From Geothermovivens sp964644845 (GTDB taxonomy: Bacteria > Zhuqueibacterota > Zhuqueibacteria > Oleimicrobiales > Geothermoviventaceae), in the NCBI GenBank assembly GCA_964644845.1, contig CAZXXS010000070.1:1-45557 (forward strand): 45,557 bases of DNA, read 5' to 3'. The position numbers and the translations under genes were made by a program. The notes under the pieces are model-generated. The model did no database searches and had not been told where the DNA came from. It worked only from the letters and a program-made list of their open reading frames with translations. Positions 32,169 to 42,532 of the stretch are shown here, piece by piece (positions within the stretch are counted from its first letter, which is position 1; every line of letters begins with the position of its first letter).

Positions 32169-34388
32169 TCACCGAACCAGGAGCAATTTCCGAATGGCCC
32201 GGTGGGAGCCGGCCACCACGCGGCACAAGTACACGCCGCTGGGCACACTGCGGCCTGAATCGTCCCGCCCGTCCCAGATCAAACGCAGCTCACCGGGACC
32301 GAGTGTACCGGACGCCAGGCTTCGCACCACACTTCCCTTTTGGTCGAGAACCTGAACAACTGTGTGCGTCGCTTCCGGAAGTCGAAATCGAATTTGCGTT
32401 TGGCCGTTGAACGGGTTCGGGTAGTTCTGACTCATCTCGAACTCGCTGGGCACCGTGTCAATCCAGCCCGCAAAGGCGGCTAAATCGTCCACAAGAACTT
32501 CCCGTTCGCCGCCGAGGCTCACGCTGACAATCCGGTAATGGTACCACCTGCCGTGAACTACGCTTCGGTCCTCAAAACTGTACGTCCACCCCGTCGATTC
32601 CGTCCCGCGTCCGTCGACAAAGGCGATTTGGCTGAAGGCCGCGGTCTCGGCTTCTCGTCTGTAGATCTCGAACCCGCGGTTGTCCACCTCCGAAGCTACT
32701 TGCCAGGTGAGCCGAATGATTCCCGTGTTCAGGTACTCCGCGCTCGCGCTCACGAACGTTACCGGCAGACTCTGGTCGTCCGTGGCGTCGGACAACACCC
32801 AGTCCGAACTACCGGAAGGGATTTCGACCGTAGCCTCCACGTAGTTGTTGCTTGCATCGCGCGCGGAAGCCGTGTACTTTGTCCAGTTTCCACCGTAGTA
32901 ACGCCAGATGTTCAAGTCGGCCTCTGTGTTGCCGTTGAGCTCGCTGTCCCGGTAGTACAGCCGCAGGGTCGCGTTGTTGTCCGCGTCGGTGGCGTTGATG
33001 TTGAACCAGCGGGTCAACGAGTGCCCGGCCCCCGAGTGGGTGCTGCCGGTGTGGCGGGTAACCGTGGTGCTACTGAGCCCTGCGGGACTGGTGACCTGGC
33101 AGCCGATGTTCCCGAAGCTCGCGGTGACCGACGCGCTGACGTCTTCCGTGCACTTAATGTGCCCCAGCACGTAGCCTGTTTCCGTGAGCGTCGCCGGAGC
33201 CACACTCGGCGTGTAGTTGCCCGTGTTCAAGGTCGCACCCGACTCGACCTGGAGGTGGTAGAAAGCCACGTTGCCCGTTAGGTTCTGCGTGCCGCTGCCG
33301 TCGAACACGAAGGTTGGTTTGTACGGGCCCAGGTAGTAGGTTCCGTTGCACAGGAAGTCCCCGCCGACCCGGGTGATGTTGTCGTAGGTGATAAGTTCCG
33401 CCCCGCTGTCCACCGTCAGGTTGCCCTTGATTCGAATTGTACCCACGCTGGTTGCACTCCCAAACGTGCAGTTACTGGAGATTTGGACGTTGTAAAACCA
33501 GTTGGAGCCGGTCTCCGAAACCGAAGGGTTGCTGCTTCCACTTTTGAAAATGAAAGTCCCTTGCGTAGGTTGAAATGTCCCGTAGTTGATATCGTTGGCA
33601 CTCCCGTAGGAGGTTACCGTGCAAGTGTAGTCACCTTTGACATCGAAAAATCCCCCATCCATGGTGATGGAGTAGCAGTCGATATTCCCCTCCATGTTGA
33701 AGGTGCCTCCGACGGTGATGTCGGAGCAGCTCAGCTTTTTCTTGATTGTGACCGTTCCGCCCCGGACTTCGAAGTCATCGCTCACCTGAAGTGTGTCGTA
33801 GAACGTCACGGTCGCGCCGTCGTCGCAGATGAACGGATCGGCGACGTAAACATTGTCGTGGAACTCGGCCATGCACGGATCCGCCATTGTATCGTAGATG
33901 AGCATCTTGCCCCAGACGGTGACGGGGCCGTAGAACAGGCCGACCGCGCTCTCGTTGGTCTCGTTGTTGTCGCCAAGTGAAAGGTCGTAGTCGACCTCGA
34001 CATCCCCGTGGAATCGGCCCTCAGCACCGGAGCCGATGGTCAGACTACCCCAGTTGATGTTGAGATCGCCAGCGCAAATGAAAGTCCCCCCGTTGTTGAT
34101 ATCCACATTCCCGTCTACAGAGAAGTCCTCTGACGCGTCTGTGGAGTCGTCCAACAAAGCGTTGATGGTCAGGCTGTTCAAACTGGGGATTGTTGCCCAA
34201 AAGTCCACTGTGCAGTCGGCGTCGATGACGACGTCGTCGCCATCCTCGGGCAGGCCGTTGTCCCAATTCGCCTCTTCGGACCAGTCTCCCTCCCAGACAA
34301 AGTGGGTTTCCTTGGCATGAGCCTGGCTACCCAACGCAAAACTGAGAAGGCCGGCCAGGACAAAGGCAGTGATTCGTTCGCTTTTCAT
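32169..34388 (-). CDS. secreted adhesin-like protein (G8/beta-solenoid repeats, FN3-like module, sorting domain)
   Basis: 739 aa from ATG 34388 after GGGAGGTTGCC. Signal peptide MKSERITAFVLAGLLSFALG..AHA. Residues about 30-420 are Asp/Asn/Thr/Gly-rich beta-strand repeats that begin like a G8/autotransporter strand set (WSEEANWDNGLPEDGDDVVI, then many NINNGGTFICAG-type turns). About 430-535 is another beta-rich module (ASFGNIGCQVTSPAG). About 545-650 is an FN3-like module (RLTWQVASEVDNRGFEIYRR). The last 85 residues are the FlgD-Ig/T9SS-type domain (NYPNPFNGQTQIRF, RDDSGRSVPSGVYLCRV, ending RKLLLVR). Probably a surface or released adhesin. Its exact ligand is unknown. Confidence 0.85.
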   Translation of the reverse strand: MKSERITAFVLAGLLSFALGSQAHAKETHFVWEGDWSEEANWDNGLPEDGDDVVIDADCTVDFWATIPSLNSLTINALLDDSTDASEDFSVDGNVDINNGGTFICAGDLNINWGSLTIGSGAEGRFHGDVEVDYDLSLGDNNETNESAVGLFYGPVTVWGKMLIYDTMADPCMAEFHDNVYVADPFICDDGATVTFYDTLQVSDDFEVRGGTVTIKKKLSCSDITVGGTFNMEGNIDCYSITMDGGFFDVKGDYTCTVTSYGSANDINYGTFQPTQGTFIFKSGSSNPSVSETGSNWFYNVQISSNCTFGSATSVGTIRIKGNLTVDSGAELITYDNITRVGGDFLCNGTYYLGPYKPTFVFDGSGTQNLTGNVAFYHLQVESGATLNTGNYTPSVAPATLTETGYVLGHIKCTEDVSASVTASFGNIGCQVTSPAGLSSTTVTRHTGSTHSGAGHSLTRWFNINATDADNNATLRLYYRDSELNGNTEADLNIWRYYGGNWTKYTASARDASNNYVEATVEIPSGSSDWVLSDATDDQSLPVTFVSASAEYLNTGIIRLTWQVASEVDNRGFEIYRREAETAAFSQIAFVDGRGTESTGWTYSFEDRSVVHGRWYHYRIVSVSLGGEREVLVDDLAAFAGWIDTVPSEFEMSQNYPNPFNGQTQIRFRLPEATHTVVQVLDQKGSVVRSLASGTLGPGELRLIWDGRDDSGRSVPSGVYLCRVVAGSHRAIRKLLLVR

Positions 34389-34518
34389 GGCAACCTCCCT
34401 GGAACGCTTGGTTTTGCAAACCTCGAAGTGCTCCGAGTCTCCCGGAGTGGCACCTTGGTTTCAACACCGGAGGCCCTTTTCCCGCTACGCACAATCGTTG
34501 ACAGGTTGCGGGCATCGG

Positions 34519-36651
34519 TTATCTCAACAGGATCATCTTCTGCGTGGTCCGGTACGAACCCGCTCGAATGGTGGCCAGGTAGACACCCGATGGCAGGCCC
34601 GGAGCCAAGAAACGGACACGGTGGTGCCCGGCCTCCTGCATGCCATCGACCAGAGTGACAACCTCCCTGCCCTGTAGGTCAATCACCTTCAGTTCCACAC
34701 GGCAAGGCTCACCCAAGACGTAGGGGATCACCGTCGCGGCGTTGAATGGATTGGGATACACAGGACCCAACCCGAATGTTGTCGGCACCAGCCCCTGCGA
34801 CGCGGAAACAGAGGTGCGGGTACGCGCGTAGGCCACGACACCAGCCGCGCCGCAGGCCACGTACACTGTGTCCCCCGCCAAGCAAAGGTCCACCGCCGCG
34901 TCGCCGTAGCTTGGGAGTTGTGAAACTGATCGCGGATGGGTGGGGTCCGAGACATCGACAACTTCCAGGCCGTCGTAGCTGTTCGCAACCAAGGCGTAGG
35001 GCCACATCGCCTCCAGGTCAAGCACGGTGTTACCCGTGTCGAGTTCACCGAGCAAAGCGGGTTGGGTGCTGTCTGCGACATCGACCACAAGCAGGTTGTC
35101 CGAATCGCTCACAAGTGCATGCCGTCCGGCCAGGGCAACGGCGACGCTGTAAATGTAGGAGCGCTTGAACTGCCCCACGGACCGCATGGAGTCAGGACGG
35201 CTGATGTCCAAAATGACGATCCCGGCTTCCTCAGCCGCCGCGTAAGCGGTCTGTCCACGCACTTCGACAGAAACGATCCGACGATCAGCAAGCGACCAGT
35301 AGCCCAGTAGCGGAAGGGTTTCAAGCGCTGTAGCATCTACCACGTGGAGGCCTCCGTAGCCGCACGCGGCAACCACACGACGCCCAGCCAGTGCCACGTC
35401 GAACACCTCTGAACCTTCGGGGTAGTAACAAGCCAGCTCGCGAGGGGTCGACAGGCTGCTAAAGTCGAGCTTCCGTACCCCGCCCGGGCCGTCCGCCACG
35501 AAAGCCAAAGGAAACGCTGCGACAACCCCCTTGGCATGGCCAGGCGTGTCCAAGCTGGACACAGGCTCCAGTTGCCGATTGAGAACTGTACAACCGTTAG
35601 CCCCGTTGGCTACGAAAACAAACTGACCACTCGCCGACACAGCCCTGCTAAGGTGCGCCGTGGGGTAGCGGCCTGCGACAAAGACGGTGTCCTGGTAAGC
35701 AAATTCAACACTGTGCATCCCTTGCCCGGCGCTGGCCACAAAGACCTGGCGGCCGTCGAGGGCAAGATCCCAGGCAGCAACGCCGGTCAGTAGACGTGAC
35801 GCGTGAATGTCGGCCGGGTCGGAAATGTCAAACTCTTTGATCCCTCCGTCACCGCAAGCGGCGTAAATCCTGGTAGAGCCGTCGCCGGTGATTCGGACAA
35901 CCGCACCGTCCACGTGAAGTCGCTTCACTCGCTTCAGACTGTCGGGCCGGGAGACGTCCACCACCTCGATGCCCGTCAGATCGGCCACGTAGGCGTACCT
36001 GCCCTGCACGTACACGTCCCAGGCGGACTCCAGTGTGCTAATGTCACCCAGGTGCTTCGGGTCGGATGGCTCGCTCACATCCGCTACGGCCAAGCCGCCC
36101 CAGTCACACGCGGCGTACAGCGTGTCGCCGCGAACAAACAAGCCCTGAGGGGAACCTGCTACCGAGTACTGTCCCACCTCGGTCGGCGAGTCGGGATCGC
36201 TCACGTCGATGATCGCCACGTCGTAGTCGGCGTAACCAGCGTAAATGTGGGTCCCCGAAAGGGTTAGAGCAGCGGGGACATCCCCAATATCGTACACACC
36301 GCGCTGGACTGGCTTGTCAGGGTTCGAGACGTCGTAGAGACACAAACCAGCTGCGTTCGTCAACACGTACAGCAGATTGTTTTTCGCGACCATGTCCACC
36401 GGCAAGGCCGGGAGGAGTACTCGTCCGATGCGCACAGGGTGCGAGCGATCCGACACGTCAAGAATGTCTACAGCACTACCGTTGCCGACAAAGAGTCGTC
36501 CGGACTCGTCCAAAGCCACGGTTTTGCACGGCCCCTCAGGCCACCGACCAACCTCGGTCAGAACAGGCACTTGCCCCTGCCCCGTCGCGACGGACACCAA
36601 CAGGGCGGCTACAAAAAGGCTTGCCCGTGCGTGAGCGTTCCGGAACCGCAT
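34519..36651 (-). CDS. secreted LVIVD-repeat beta-propeller protein with sorting domain
   Basis: 710 aa from ATG 36651 after CAGGAGGGTTAGA. Signal peptide up to about residue 27. The body is about a dozen LVIVD-type repeats of about 43-46 aa, each with a '.Y.A..D.GL.V.DVS.P..P..LG' core (GLAVADVSEPSDPKHLG, GIEVVDVSRPDSLKRVK, GLEVVDVSDPTHPRSVS). These predict one or two beta-propellers. The end is the FlgD-Ig/T9SS-type domain (YPNPFNAATVIPYVLG, LPSGVYLATIRAG, TQKMILLR). It lies 130 nt upstream of the adhesin-like gene on the same strand and may be co-transcribed with it. Role: surface binding or scaffold, not further defined. Confidence 0.88.
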   Translation of the reverse strand: MRFRNAHARASLFVAALLVSVATGQGQVPVLTEVGRWPEGPCKTVALDESGRLFVGNGSAVDILDVSDRSHPVRIGRVLLPALPVDMVAKNNLLYVLTNAAGLCLYDVSNPDKPVQRGVYDIGDVPAALTLSGTHIYAGYADYDVAIIDVSDPDSPTEVGQYSVAGSPQGLFVRGDTLYAACDWGGLAVADVSEPSDPKHLGDISTLESAWDVYVQGRYAYVADLTGIEVVDVSRPDSLKRVKRLHVDGAVVRITGDGSTRIYAACGDGGIKEFDISDPADIHASRLLTGVAAWDLALDGRQVFVASAGQGMHSVEFAYQDTVFVAGRYPTAHLSRAVSASGQFVFVANGANGCTVLNRQLEPVSSLDTPGHAKGVVAAFPLAFVADGPGGVRKLDFSSLSTPRELACYYPEGSEVFDVALAGRRVVAACGYGGLHVVDATALETLPLLGYWSLADRRIVSVEVRGQTAYAAAEEAGIVILDISRPDSMRSVGQFKRSYIYSVAVALAGRHALVSDSDNLLVVDVADSTQPALLGELDTGNTVLDLEAMWPYALVANSYDGLEVVDVSDPTHPRSVSQLPSYGDAAVDLCLAGDTVYVACGAAGVVAYARTRTSVSASQGLVPTTFGLGPVYPNPFNAATVIPYVLGEPCRVELKVIDLQGREVVTLVDGMQEAGHHRVRFLAPGLPSGVYLATIRAGSYRTTQKMILLR

Positions 36652-36994
36652 TCTAACCCTCCTGGTTTGCGTTCTCTTTCGATTCAGATGTCGTTCCCAT
36701 GCCGTGAATTTGCTCCTGTTCCTGCGTAACGCCGCCGTTCGGAGAGAATGTGATCCCCACGATCCGGCGACGCCATTCTGACTGCGCCCCCTGTAGCCGG
36801 CCCCAACAGGAAAAAGGGTTCGTCCGCCATCACGGCCGGTTGCCCCGAAGTAACGAGTTGTCGGGGCAATTTCCGGCAGTACCCCGTTTCGGCTGATGCA
36901 GTCAAGTAAACGCTCCCGTTCGCCTCGTTGGCTCTGACCCGGTTGCGTTCCGCTTTCCGGGTGGAGCAGGCGCGGTTCTGCACCCGGCGGAGGC
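36652..36994. other. intergenic region upstream of the LVIVD gene
   Basis: 343 bases, no gene. A 9-bp perfect hairpin at 36840-36869 (TTGCCCCGA with TCGGGGCAA, 12-nt loop) may end the mRNA of the beta-helix gene, which stops at 36995. No U-tract. The LVIVD promoter was not recognised. Confidence 0.4.
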
Positions 36995-39900
36995 TCACTT
37001 CAACACAATCATCTTCCGCGTGGCCCGGTAGGGGCCCATCTGAACGGCCACTAAGTACACACCCGACGGCAGCCCCTGCGCTGAGAAGCGGATCCGGTAG
37101 CGGCCGGGCTCCTGCACTTTGTCTACCAGCGTCGCCACCTCTTGCCCCAGAAGGTCGAAGACTCTCAGTTGCACCCGGCAGCGTTCACGCACCGAATAGG
37201 CAATGGTGGTCACCGGATTGAAAGGATTCGGGTAGTTTTGGTACAGGGCAAATTCCAGTGGAGCTGCTGGTTGCGCATCATCTGCGCTTGTAGCTGGGCT
37301 GACGGCAACCCAGACCGTGTCCGTGTGGCCGGTAGCCGGGTAGACGGCCGCCACCCAGTAACGAGCGGTGTCGTTCACGGTGCCCGCTGTGTAGAGTCCG
37401 TCGGCGGTAATTTGACCTCCGCTGGCAAACCACTGAACCTGCACGGCCACAGGGTTTTTGGCCGAGTCGTATCCGACGGCCTGGAATTGTACCTGCCCGC
37501 CGGATTGAACGGTAGCTTGCCGCGGAGAAACGGCCAGCGAATCGATCCACGGGACTACGTGGACCCGGGCGGTGTCGCGGTAGCCCGTGTTGGGCTCGAC
37601 GGCGACCACGACGCACTCGGTCGGTTCATCCGGCGCAGTGTAAGTGCCCGCGCTGTCGATGGTCCCACACGAAGCGCTCCATTCAACACCGGCCACGCTG
37701 GGTCGTCCCGCTCGGTCAAAGGAGACGGCACCGAAGTTCAACCTGGCTCCGGGTGTGAGGTAGGCCACGCCCGGCAGCACCCGGATGCCCACCGCTCCCG
37801 GGGCGTAGGTGCTCACCACGGCCCGAACCGTGTCGCGCAGGTCGGGACTGGAGGTGGAGGCCAGGACCACTTCGACGCGGCTCATGGCGCCCGGTGTTGT
37901 GCCTTCCGGCACGTTGAACCGGAGGGTGAAGGCGCCGCCGGTTTCAGCCTGGAGCTGGACGGTGCCGGCGGTGTCGCTCTGACACCATCGCGCGGAGTCG
38001 ACCCGGACGCGGTACTGCACCGCGTCATCCGGCTTTTGCCAGTTCTGCACTGCGCAGGTCAGGCTGTCTGTTCCACCCACCGGGATGAGCAGCGTGTCCG
38101 GTAACACGGCAGTGACCATCGTCGGTGCAGCGGTGAGCCAGTTGGCGAAACTGACGTAGGGACTCACCTCGTCGCCCGAGCCAGACCCGACGCCCCCTGG
38201 TCCAGAGGCATCGCCCCACCAATTGTGTTGGGCGTCCACGGTGACGGTCGGATCGAGATTTCGCACGCCGAAGCCCTGATTCCCCGCGATCCAGTTGTCC
38301 CGCAGGAGGGGTTGAGCGCCGTTCTCGGCGAATACGCCGTCACCGGTGTCATCCACGATTCGGTTGCCAACGATGCGCCCGTCGGTGCCGTCGAGGTGGA
38401 TACCGGTGGACTTGCAGTTCTCCTGGTACGTGTTACCGACGAATTCCACGCCCACGCCGCACTGGAGCGCACTGGCCCCCGGGCAATTGCGCGAGAAGTT
38501 GTTGCCCACCACCTTGGTGTGCATGACGTACTGCAGCGCGAGGCCTGCTGCACGATTGTCGTGGACCCGGTTACCGCGGACGATGTGACCGTCGCCTTCC
38601 CGAATCAGAATGGCTTCTGAGTGGTTGTTTCGAATCTCATTGTCTTCAATCCGGCAGTTCTTTGCGTTCTTCACGTAGATGGCGTTTTCCTTTGAAAACG
38701 CGATCACGTTGGAAGCGACTTGATGGTCACTGCCCTGCTCGATCCAGATTCCAACCTGGTTTGGCACGGCGGTCCCGTCTTCCGTTACCCCAATGCGATT
38801 GCCTTGTACGACCACGTTCTGCGTCAGGCGACCGAGAGTGATCCCGCCGTAGCGTGAGGGGGCCCATCTTGGCGACAACAGCGATTCTTCGTAGTAGGGT
38901 CTCCCGCCGCAAGCTCCGACGAGATTGCCCGGGCCGATGTGGACGTCTGTTGCGCTGCTCACCTCAATGCCTGCCCAGTTGTTTGGAAGGGCCGATTGTC
39001 CGTCCGCACCGATTCCAATGAAGTTGTCCCGCATTGCGACCTGTTCCGGTGCAGCTGCAGCCTCCCCTGTCATGCCCATGAACACTCCGTAGAGCTCATT
39101 CCCCGAGATCACGTTTTTCTCAATCGAAATCGGGCCTACACCTCCTTGCAGTAAGATGCCCGTGTAATTGGGAACAGCCTGGAGTCCGTCGCTGGATGTC
39201 CCGATCCGATTCCCTTCGATAGTGATATTCGAAGAGCCCGTTAGCGTCTCCAATATGTGAAGTCCTACTCCCTGCTTGGGGACCGTGAATTTGTACGGTT
39301 CACCTTTCAGGTTCCCAGAAATCACGTTCTTCCGGATCGCCAGGTCATACGAATCCGACACCTCCATTCCGATCAGATTGGGCAGGGCATTTCCTCCCTG
39401 GCTCACGCCCAGAAGGTTCCCTTCCAGCAGCGTGTTTCTCACACTATGAAGCCAGATCCCAGCGTACTCGTTGTTTCCGCAGATGTTTCGAGTTACTGCA
39501 AAGCCGCCGACGTCGTAGAGGTGGATCCCCGAAGCGATTTCTACGCCGGAATTGTCGAGGGCCACGTTACCCAACACACTGCCACTGGAGCTGTGACGGA
39601 TGTACAGACCACCGTAGACATTCTCAGTGAATTCGTTTCCCCGGTTGCCCCACCTACCGGCCACTGTGTCACCAACAACGACGTTTCGACACGAATCCAG
39701 CTCGGCGCCGTAGCGATTGTAGCGCACAGTGCACCCGAAAATCGCACCGCCGTCCACATTGGCGAAGTGGACCCCGACACCACCGTAGGCAACGTTGAGG
39801 TACTCAGCGCGAACTCCCTTCACCCCCCTGGCCAGCAGGACCGGGCCCACCTGGTTGGGTTGTTGCAAGCTCAACAACGCCACAGTCGTGCTATCGGCCC

Positions 39901-41482
39901 GGATGTCGATTACCGGCTTGCGCGGATCAATCCCCTTCACCAGGCTGGTTTGCCCGAAAACCATTCCCCGGATGACCAGGCGATCCTTGCCGGCCACGAC
40001 GGCGTTCTCACGGATCTCGCCGGGGCAGACACCGATGGTGTCGCCGGGCTGAGTGGCGGCATCGTCAACGGCAGCCTGGATCTTCATGAAGGGCTTGTCC
40101 CGGCTTACGTTCCACACGGGCGCGACCAGTCCGGGCCCCACACGAAACTGCCCACCGACGGGCAGCTTGACGTAGCGGCTGTAGTTGAGGGGCTCTGCCG
40201 TCACCCAGTCGGTGCGCGTCTCCACGAAGAAGGTTTTGAACGTGTCGACGCCCGCCATGCTGATGGTGTCCCTGAACACGTACTCCACCCGCAAGGTGAG
40301 GCAACCGCCCTTGGGAACGCGCCGGTTCACACCCACCTCCACCACGTCGTTGTCCTTGCTGAACCAAAAGGTGGCGATCTTCTCCTCGCCCACGTAGAGG
40401 CGTTCCTGCACGAGGTCGGCCACGTCGTGGCCCGTGCCCTGAGCCGCGAGTTTGATCTTGTGGACCACCCAGTCGTCCACGTCGTTGGCGCACAGGTTGA
40501 TGGTGGCCAGAATGTGGGTGCGCTCCCCACCGCAGCACGGACAGAGGTGCACCTCGTGCCCGGAAGCGCTCACGGTGAGCTCCGGTCGGACGAAGTGAGC
40601 CACTGCCTCATCGCAATTTGGCGATTGGCTTTGCAGGGTGACGGTGGCCGAAGAGTTGGAACCGGACGCGGCCCCACTCCAGTGGGTGAAATTCCAGCCG
40701 TCGGCCTCCACGGCCGTAAGCGTGGCTTGACTCCCGCATTCGCCTTCGGCGCGTGAGGGAATCACCTGGCAGCCAGCATCAGCCGCCTCCTGCGGTTCCA
40801 CACGTGTTTCAACACAGCAGTTTTTCGCCTTCCTACGGTACTTGACGATGAGCTGAGGCTTCTTGGCCAAAGCCATGTTCAGATACACGAAGTGAGACCG
40901 GGGGCCCTGGGCCTGTCCGCACTGCAAAGCATCCTCTCGCATGCGCATGCCGATGATGGTGTAGCCGCCCGGATTCACTACTTCCGGTTTGAGGACCTGA
41001 CGGTAAGGACCGGACTCCTCGGACAACCCCGACGTCCCCCAAGGGGCAGCCATCGAATCGAACAGCGTCCAGTAGTAGGGATTCCAGGCAGGCGGGTAGT
41101 CAAACATCGAGTCCGGCATCATGAAAAACATCGTGTCCGTTGGATCAGAGACGGAAGTGGTCCAGAAATCCAGATACACCGAATCGATGACCACGTCCGT
41201 ATCGAGGACAGAAGTGTTGAAAGCCAAGAACGCGCGTGACACGAACATGTAATCGCCGTCGTAGTAGTAGTCGCAACCCAGTTCATAGCTGGCCGATTCC
41301 CAACTGGACGCCTGGTCGCATGAATTACCGTAGAGCCGGCCGCTATGATCGATTTCCGGAACGAATACAGCAGAGGTATCCTGAGCCGTCGCAGTAGCAA
41401 GACCTAACGTGGTAAGGAATACACTCAGGGTAAACAACCCAAAACCCAAACGCGACGGACGTGTGCGCAGCAGTGCTCTCAT
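36995..41482 (-). CDS. giant secreted parallel beta-helix protein with Ig-like repeats and sorting domain
   Basis: 1495 aa; ATG 41482 has GAGAGGAGGATG upstream and a signal peptide follows (LGFGLFTLSVFLTTLGLATA, cut near TAQ). Order: a DNRLRE-like beta-sandwich (about 35-200, SVYLDFWTT), a Cys-rich section (CCVETRV, CPCCGGE, GWNFTHWSG), and a long right-handed beta-helix (about 470-1130) with NosD/pectate-lyase-type turns repeated many times (NVISGNLKGE, GNRIGTSSDG, NWWGDASGPG). Two or three bacterial Ig-like domains come next (VSPRQATVQSGGQVQFQAVG), then the FlgD-Ig/T9SS-type end (NYPNPFNPVTTIAYSV, LPSGVYLVAV, TRKMIVLK). A polysaccharide-binding or lyase role is possible, but no catalytic motif was identified. 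Confidence 0.88.
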   Translation of the reverse strand: MRALLRTRPSRLGFGLFTLSVFLTTLGLATATAQDTSAVFVPEIDHSGRLYGNSCDQASSWESASYELGCDYYYDGDYMFVSRAFLAFNTSVLDTDVVIDSVYLDFWTTSVSDPTDTMFFMMPDSMFDYPPAWNPYYWTLFDSMAAPWGTSGLSEESGPYRQVLKPEVVNPGGYTIIGMRMREDALQCGQAQGPRSHFVYLNMALAKKPQLIVKYRRKAKNCCVETRVEPQEAADAGCQVIPSRAEGECGSQATLTAVEADGWNFTHWSGAASGSNSSATVTLQSQSPNCDEAVAHFVRPELTVSASGHEVHLCPCCGGERTHILATINLCANDVDDWVVHKIKLAAQGTGHDVADLVQERLYVGEEKIATFWFSKDNDVVEVGVNRRVPKGGCLTLRVEYVFRDTISMAGVDTFKTFFVETRTDWVTAEPLNYSRYVKLPVGGQFRVGPGLVAPVWNVSRDKPFMKIQAAVDDAATQPGDTIGVCPGEIRENAVVAGKDRLVIRGMVFGQTSLVKGIDPRKPVIDIRADSTTVALLSLQQPNQVGPVLLARGVKGVRAEYLNVAYGGVGVHFANVDGGAIFGCTVRYNRYGAELDSCRNVVVGDTVAGRWGNRGNEFTENVYGGLYIRHSSSGSVLGNVALDNSGVEIASGIHLYDVGGFAVTRNICGNNEYAGIWLHSVRNTLLEGNLLGVSQGGNALPNLIGMEVSDSYDLAIRKNVISGNLKGEPYKFTVPKQGVGLHILETLTGSSNITIEGNRIGTSSDGLQAVPNYTGILLQGGVGPISIEKNVISGNELYGVFMGMTGEAAAAPEQVAMRDNFIGIGADGQSALPNNWAGIEVSSATDVHIGPGNLVGACGGRPYYEESLLSPRWAPSRYGGITLGRLTQNVVVQGNRIGVTEDGTAVPNQVGIWIEQGSDHQVASNVIAFSKENAIYVKNAKNCRIEDNEIRNNHSEAILIREGDGHIVRGNRVHDNRAAGLALQYVMHTKVVGNNFSRNCPGASALQCGVGVEFVGNTYQENCKSTGIHLDGTDGRIVGNRIVDDTGDGVFAENGAQPLLRDNWIAGNQGFGVRNLDPTVTVDAQHNWWGDASGPGGVGSGSGDEVSPYVSFANWLTAAPTMVTAVLPDTLLIPVGGTDSLTCAVQNWQKPDDAVQYRVRVDSARWCQSDTAGTVQLQAETGGAFTLRFNVPEGTTPGAMSRVEVVLASTSSPDLRDTVRAVVSTYAPGAVGIRVLPGVAYLTPGARLNFGAVSFDRAGRPSVAGVEWSASCGTIDSAGTYTAPDEPTECVVVAVEPNTGYRDTARVHVVPWIDSLAVSPRQATVQSGGQVQFQAVGYDSAKNPVAVQVQWFASGGQITADGLYTAGTVNDTARYWVAAVYPATGHTDTVWVAVSPATSADDAQPAAPLEFALYQNYPNPFNPVTTIAYSVRERCRVQLRVFDLLGQEVATLVDKVQEPGRYRIRFSAQGLPSGVYLVAVQMGPYRATRKMIVLK

Positions 41483-42120
41483 GATGCATCCTCCTCTCGA
41501 TCGCCTCTCAGGTAGCTGTGGGAACCCGGAATCCACTGTAGTAGCGCGACAGGTAGACAGGACGCTCCCAAAGCGTCAGCAAGGTTTCCGAGGCCGGATC
41601 TGACAGGGAGTTGAGCTCTGCGCTCAGCCTGGGTCGCCGGAGTGTTCCCTCCGCGCCTGGCGATCCGGCCCCCCGGACAGAGAGACTTCCTTTCTGTACC
41701 CCGTCCGTTGGTGCGCACTCCTGTCCTCCTCGAATCACCTTTCTTGATTATTTGTGTCCAACCCGGTGCTCCATCGTGCGTCCTTTTTTTCGGTCGGGGC
41801 AAAACAACGCGGGCTTCCAAGACTGTTCGAAGCCTTGCCCCGGCAAGCCTACGAGCGCGGGGTTGCCAAACATCCACCGGCGACAAGATCAGCCGCAGCG
41901 GCTTCCCACGCGGATTTTTCCGGACAGAGCGGCACCCGGCTTGCCCTGGGGTCGTGTTGGCTCCGGAACCCGAGGGCTCCGAAGATTTCTCCAAATGGGC
42001 TGAGGTCGTCGACGCCCGTACTCCGCTGACAACCCGCCCTCCGGTTGGTCAAACCCTGGCCGGAATCCGACCGCTGCCGAACGAAAATCAGCCCTCGTTC
42101 TGTCCTCTCCTAACCCTGAA

Positions 42121-42192
42121 CAGAACCACATGCCCGTAAGCACGGATTGGCCGCAGGACTTGTACGGCCGCCCTGCGTAACGTGTGGTTCTG
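42121..42192. ncRNA. predicted three-way-junction RNA or DNA element, unknown
   Basis: CAGAACCACATG (42121-42132) pairs with CGTGTGGTTCTG (42181-42192) over 12 positions, one of them G-U. Inside are CCGT-AAGC-ACGG (42134-42145) and CGCAGG/CCTGCG (42152-42157 with 42172-42177). The joining segments are 1, 6 and 3 nt. It does not match a tRNA or a riboswitch class that I know. The strand is undecided; on the minus strand it would lie about 640 nt upstream of the beta-helix gene. Confidence 0.3.
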
Positions 42193-42494
42193 AGCCGGGG
42201 TCCGGCGCCCTCCGCTTCAAGCTGGAGGGAAGCAAACGCTTCACTCCGCGGCCAGCGACTCCAGAATTAACACGGGGTTAGCGTTGCCAACCTGAAAGTA
42301 GGGGGTAAAGCTCCGGTGGGGCCTTGTCCACGTCGGGCTTCGGGTTGAGCTCACGCTATTTCTTGCTCTGGTGCTCGACCGCTCTCGACACAACGAGCCC
42401 CGAATGAGCGGCCCGGCCGGAGCTTACGCCCGGTACGCGTCCAATTTTGGCAAACAAATTTACCACCAATGGAGACGGAGGAGTGAAAGGAACG

Positions 42495-42519
42495 CGTTCG
42501 GATTTCGGAAATCCGAACG
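42495..42519 (-). terminator. hairpin behind the TPR-AraC regulator gene
   Basis: CGTTCGGATTT (42495-42505) and AAATCCGAACG (42509-42519) form a perfect 11-bp stem with a 3-nt loop, 13 nt after the stop. No U-tract follows. Confidence 0.5.
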
Positions 42520-42532
42520 GGCGGGTGGAGTC

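Larger units (their letters stand above)
41483..42532. other. 1-kb intergenic region upstream of the beta-helix gene
   Basis: 1050 bases without a convincing gene; overlapping frames on both strands have no ribosome sites. It contains a predicted three-way-junction element (42121-42192), a small hairpin CCCTCC/GGAGGG at 42208-42229, and the hairpin behind the regulator gene (42495-42519). The left part should hold the promoter and leader of the beta-helix gene. Confidence 0.45.

Noticed and set aside
39257..40756. 499-codon + strand frame opposite the beta-helix gene
   Set aside because: Antisense shadow; His/Val/Arg-rich with no domain pattern. The minus-strand frame has clear signal, repeats and sorting domain.
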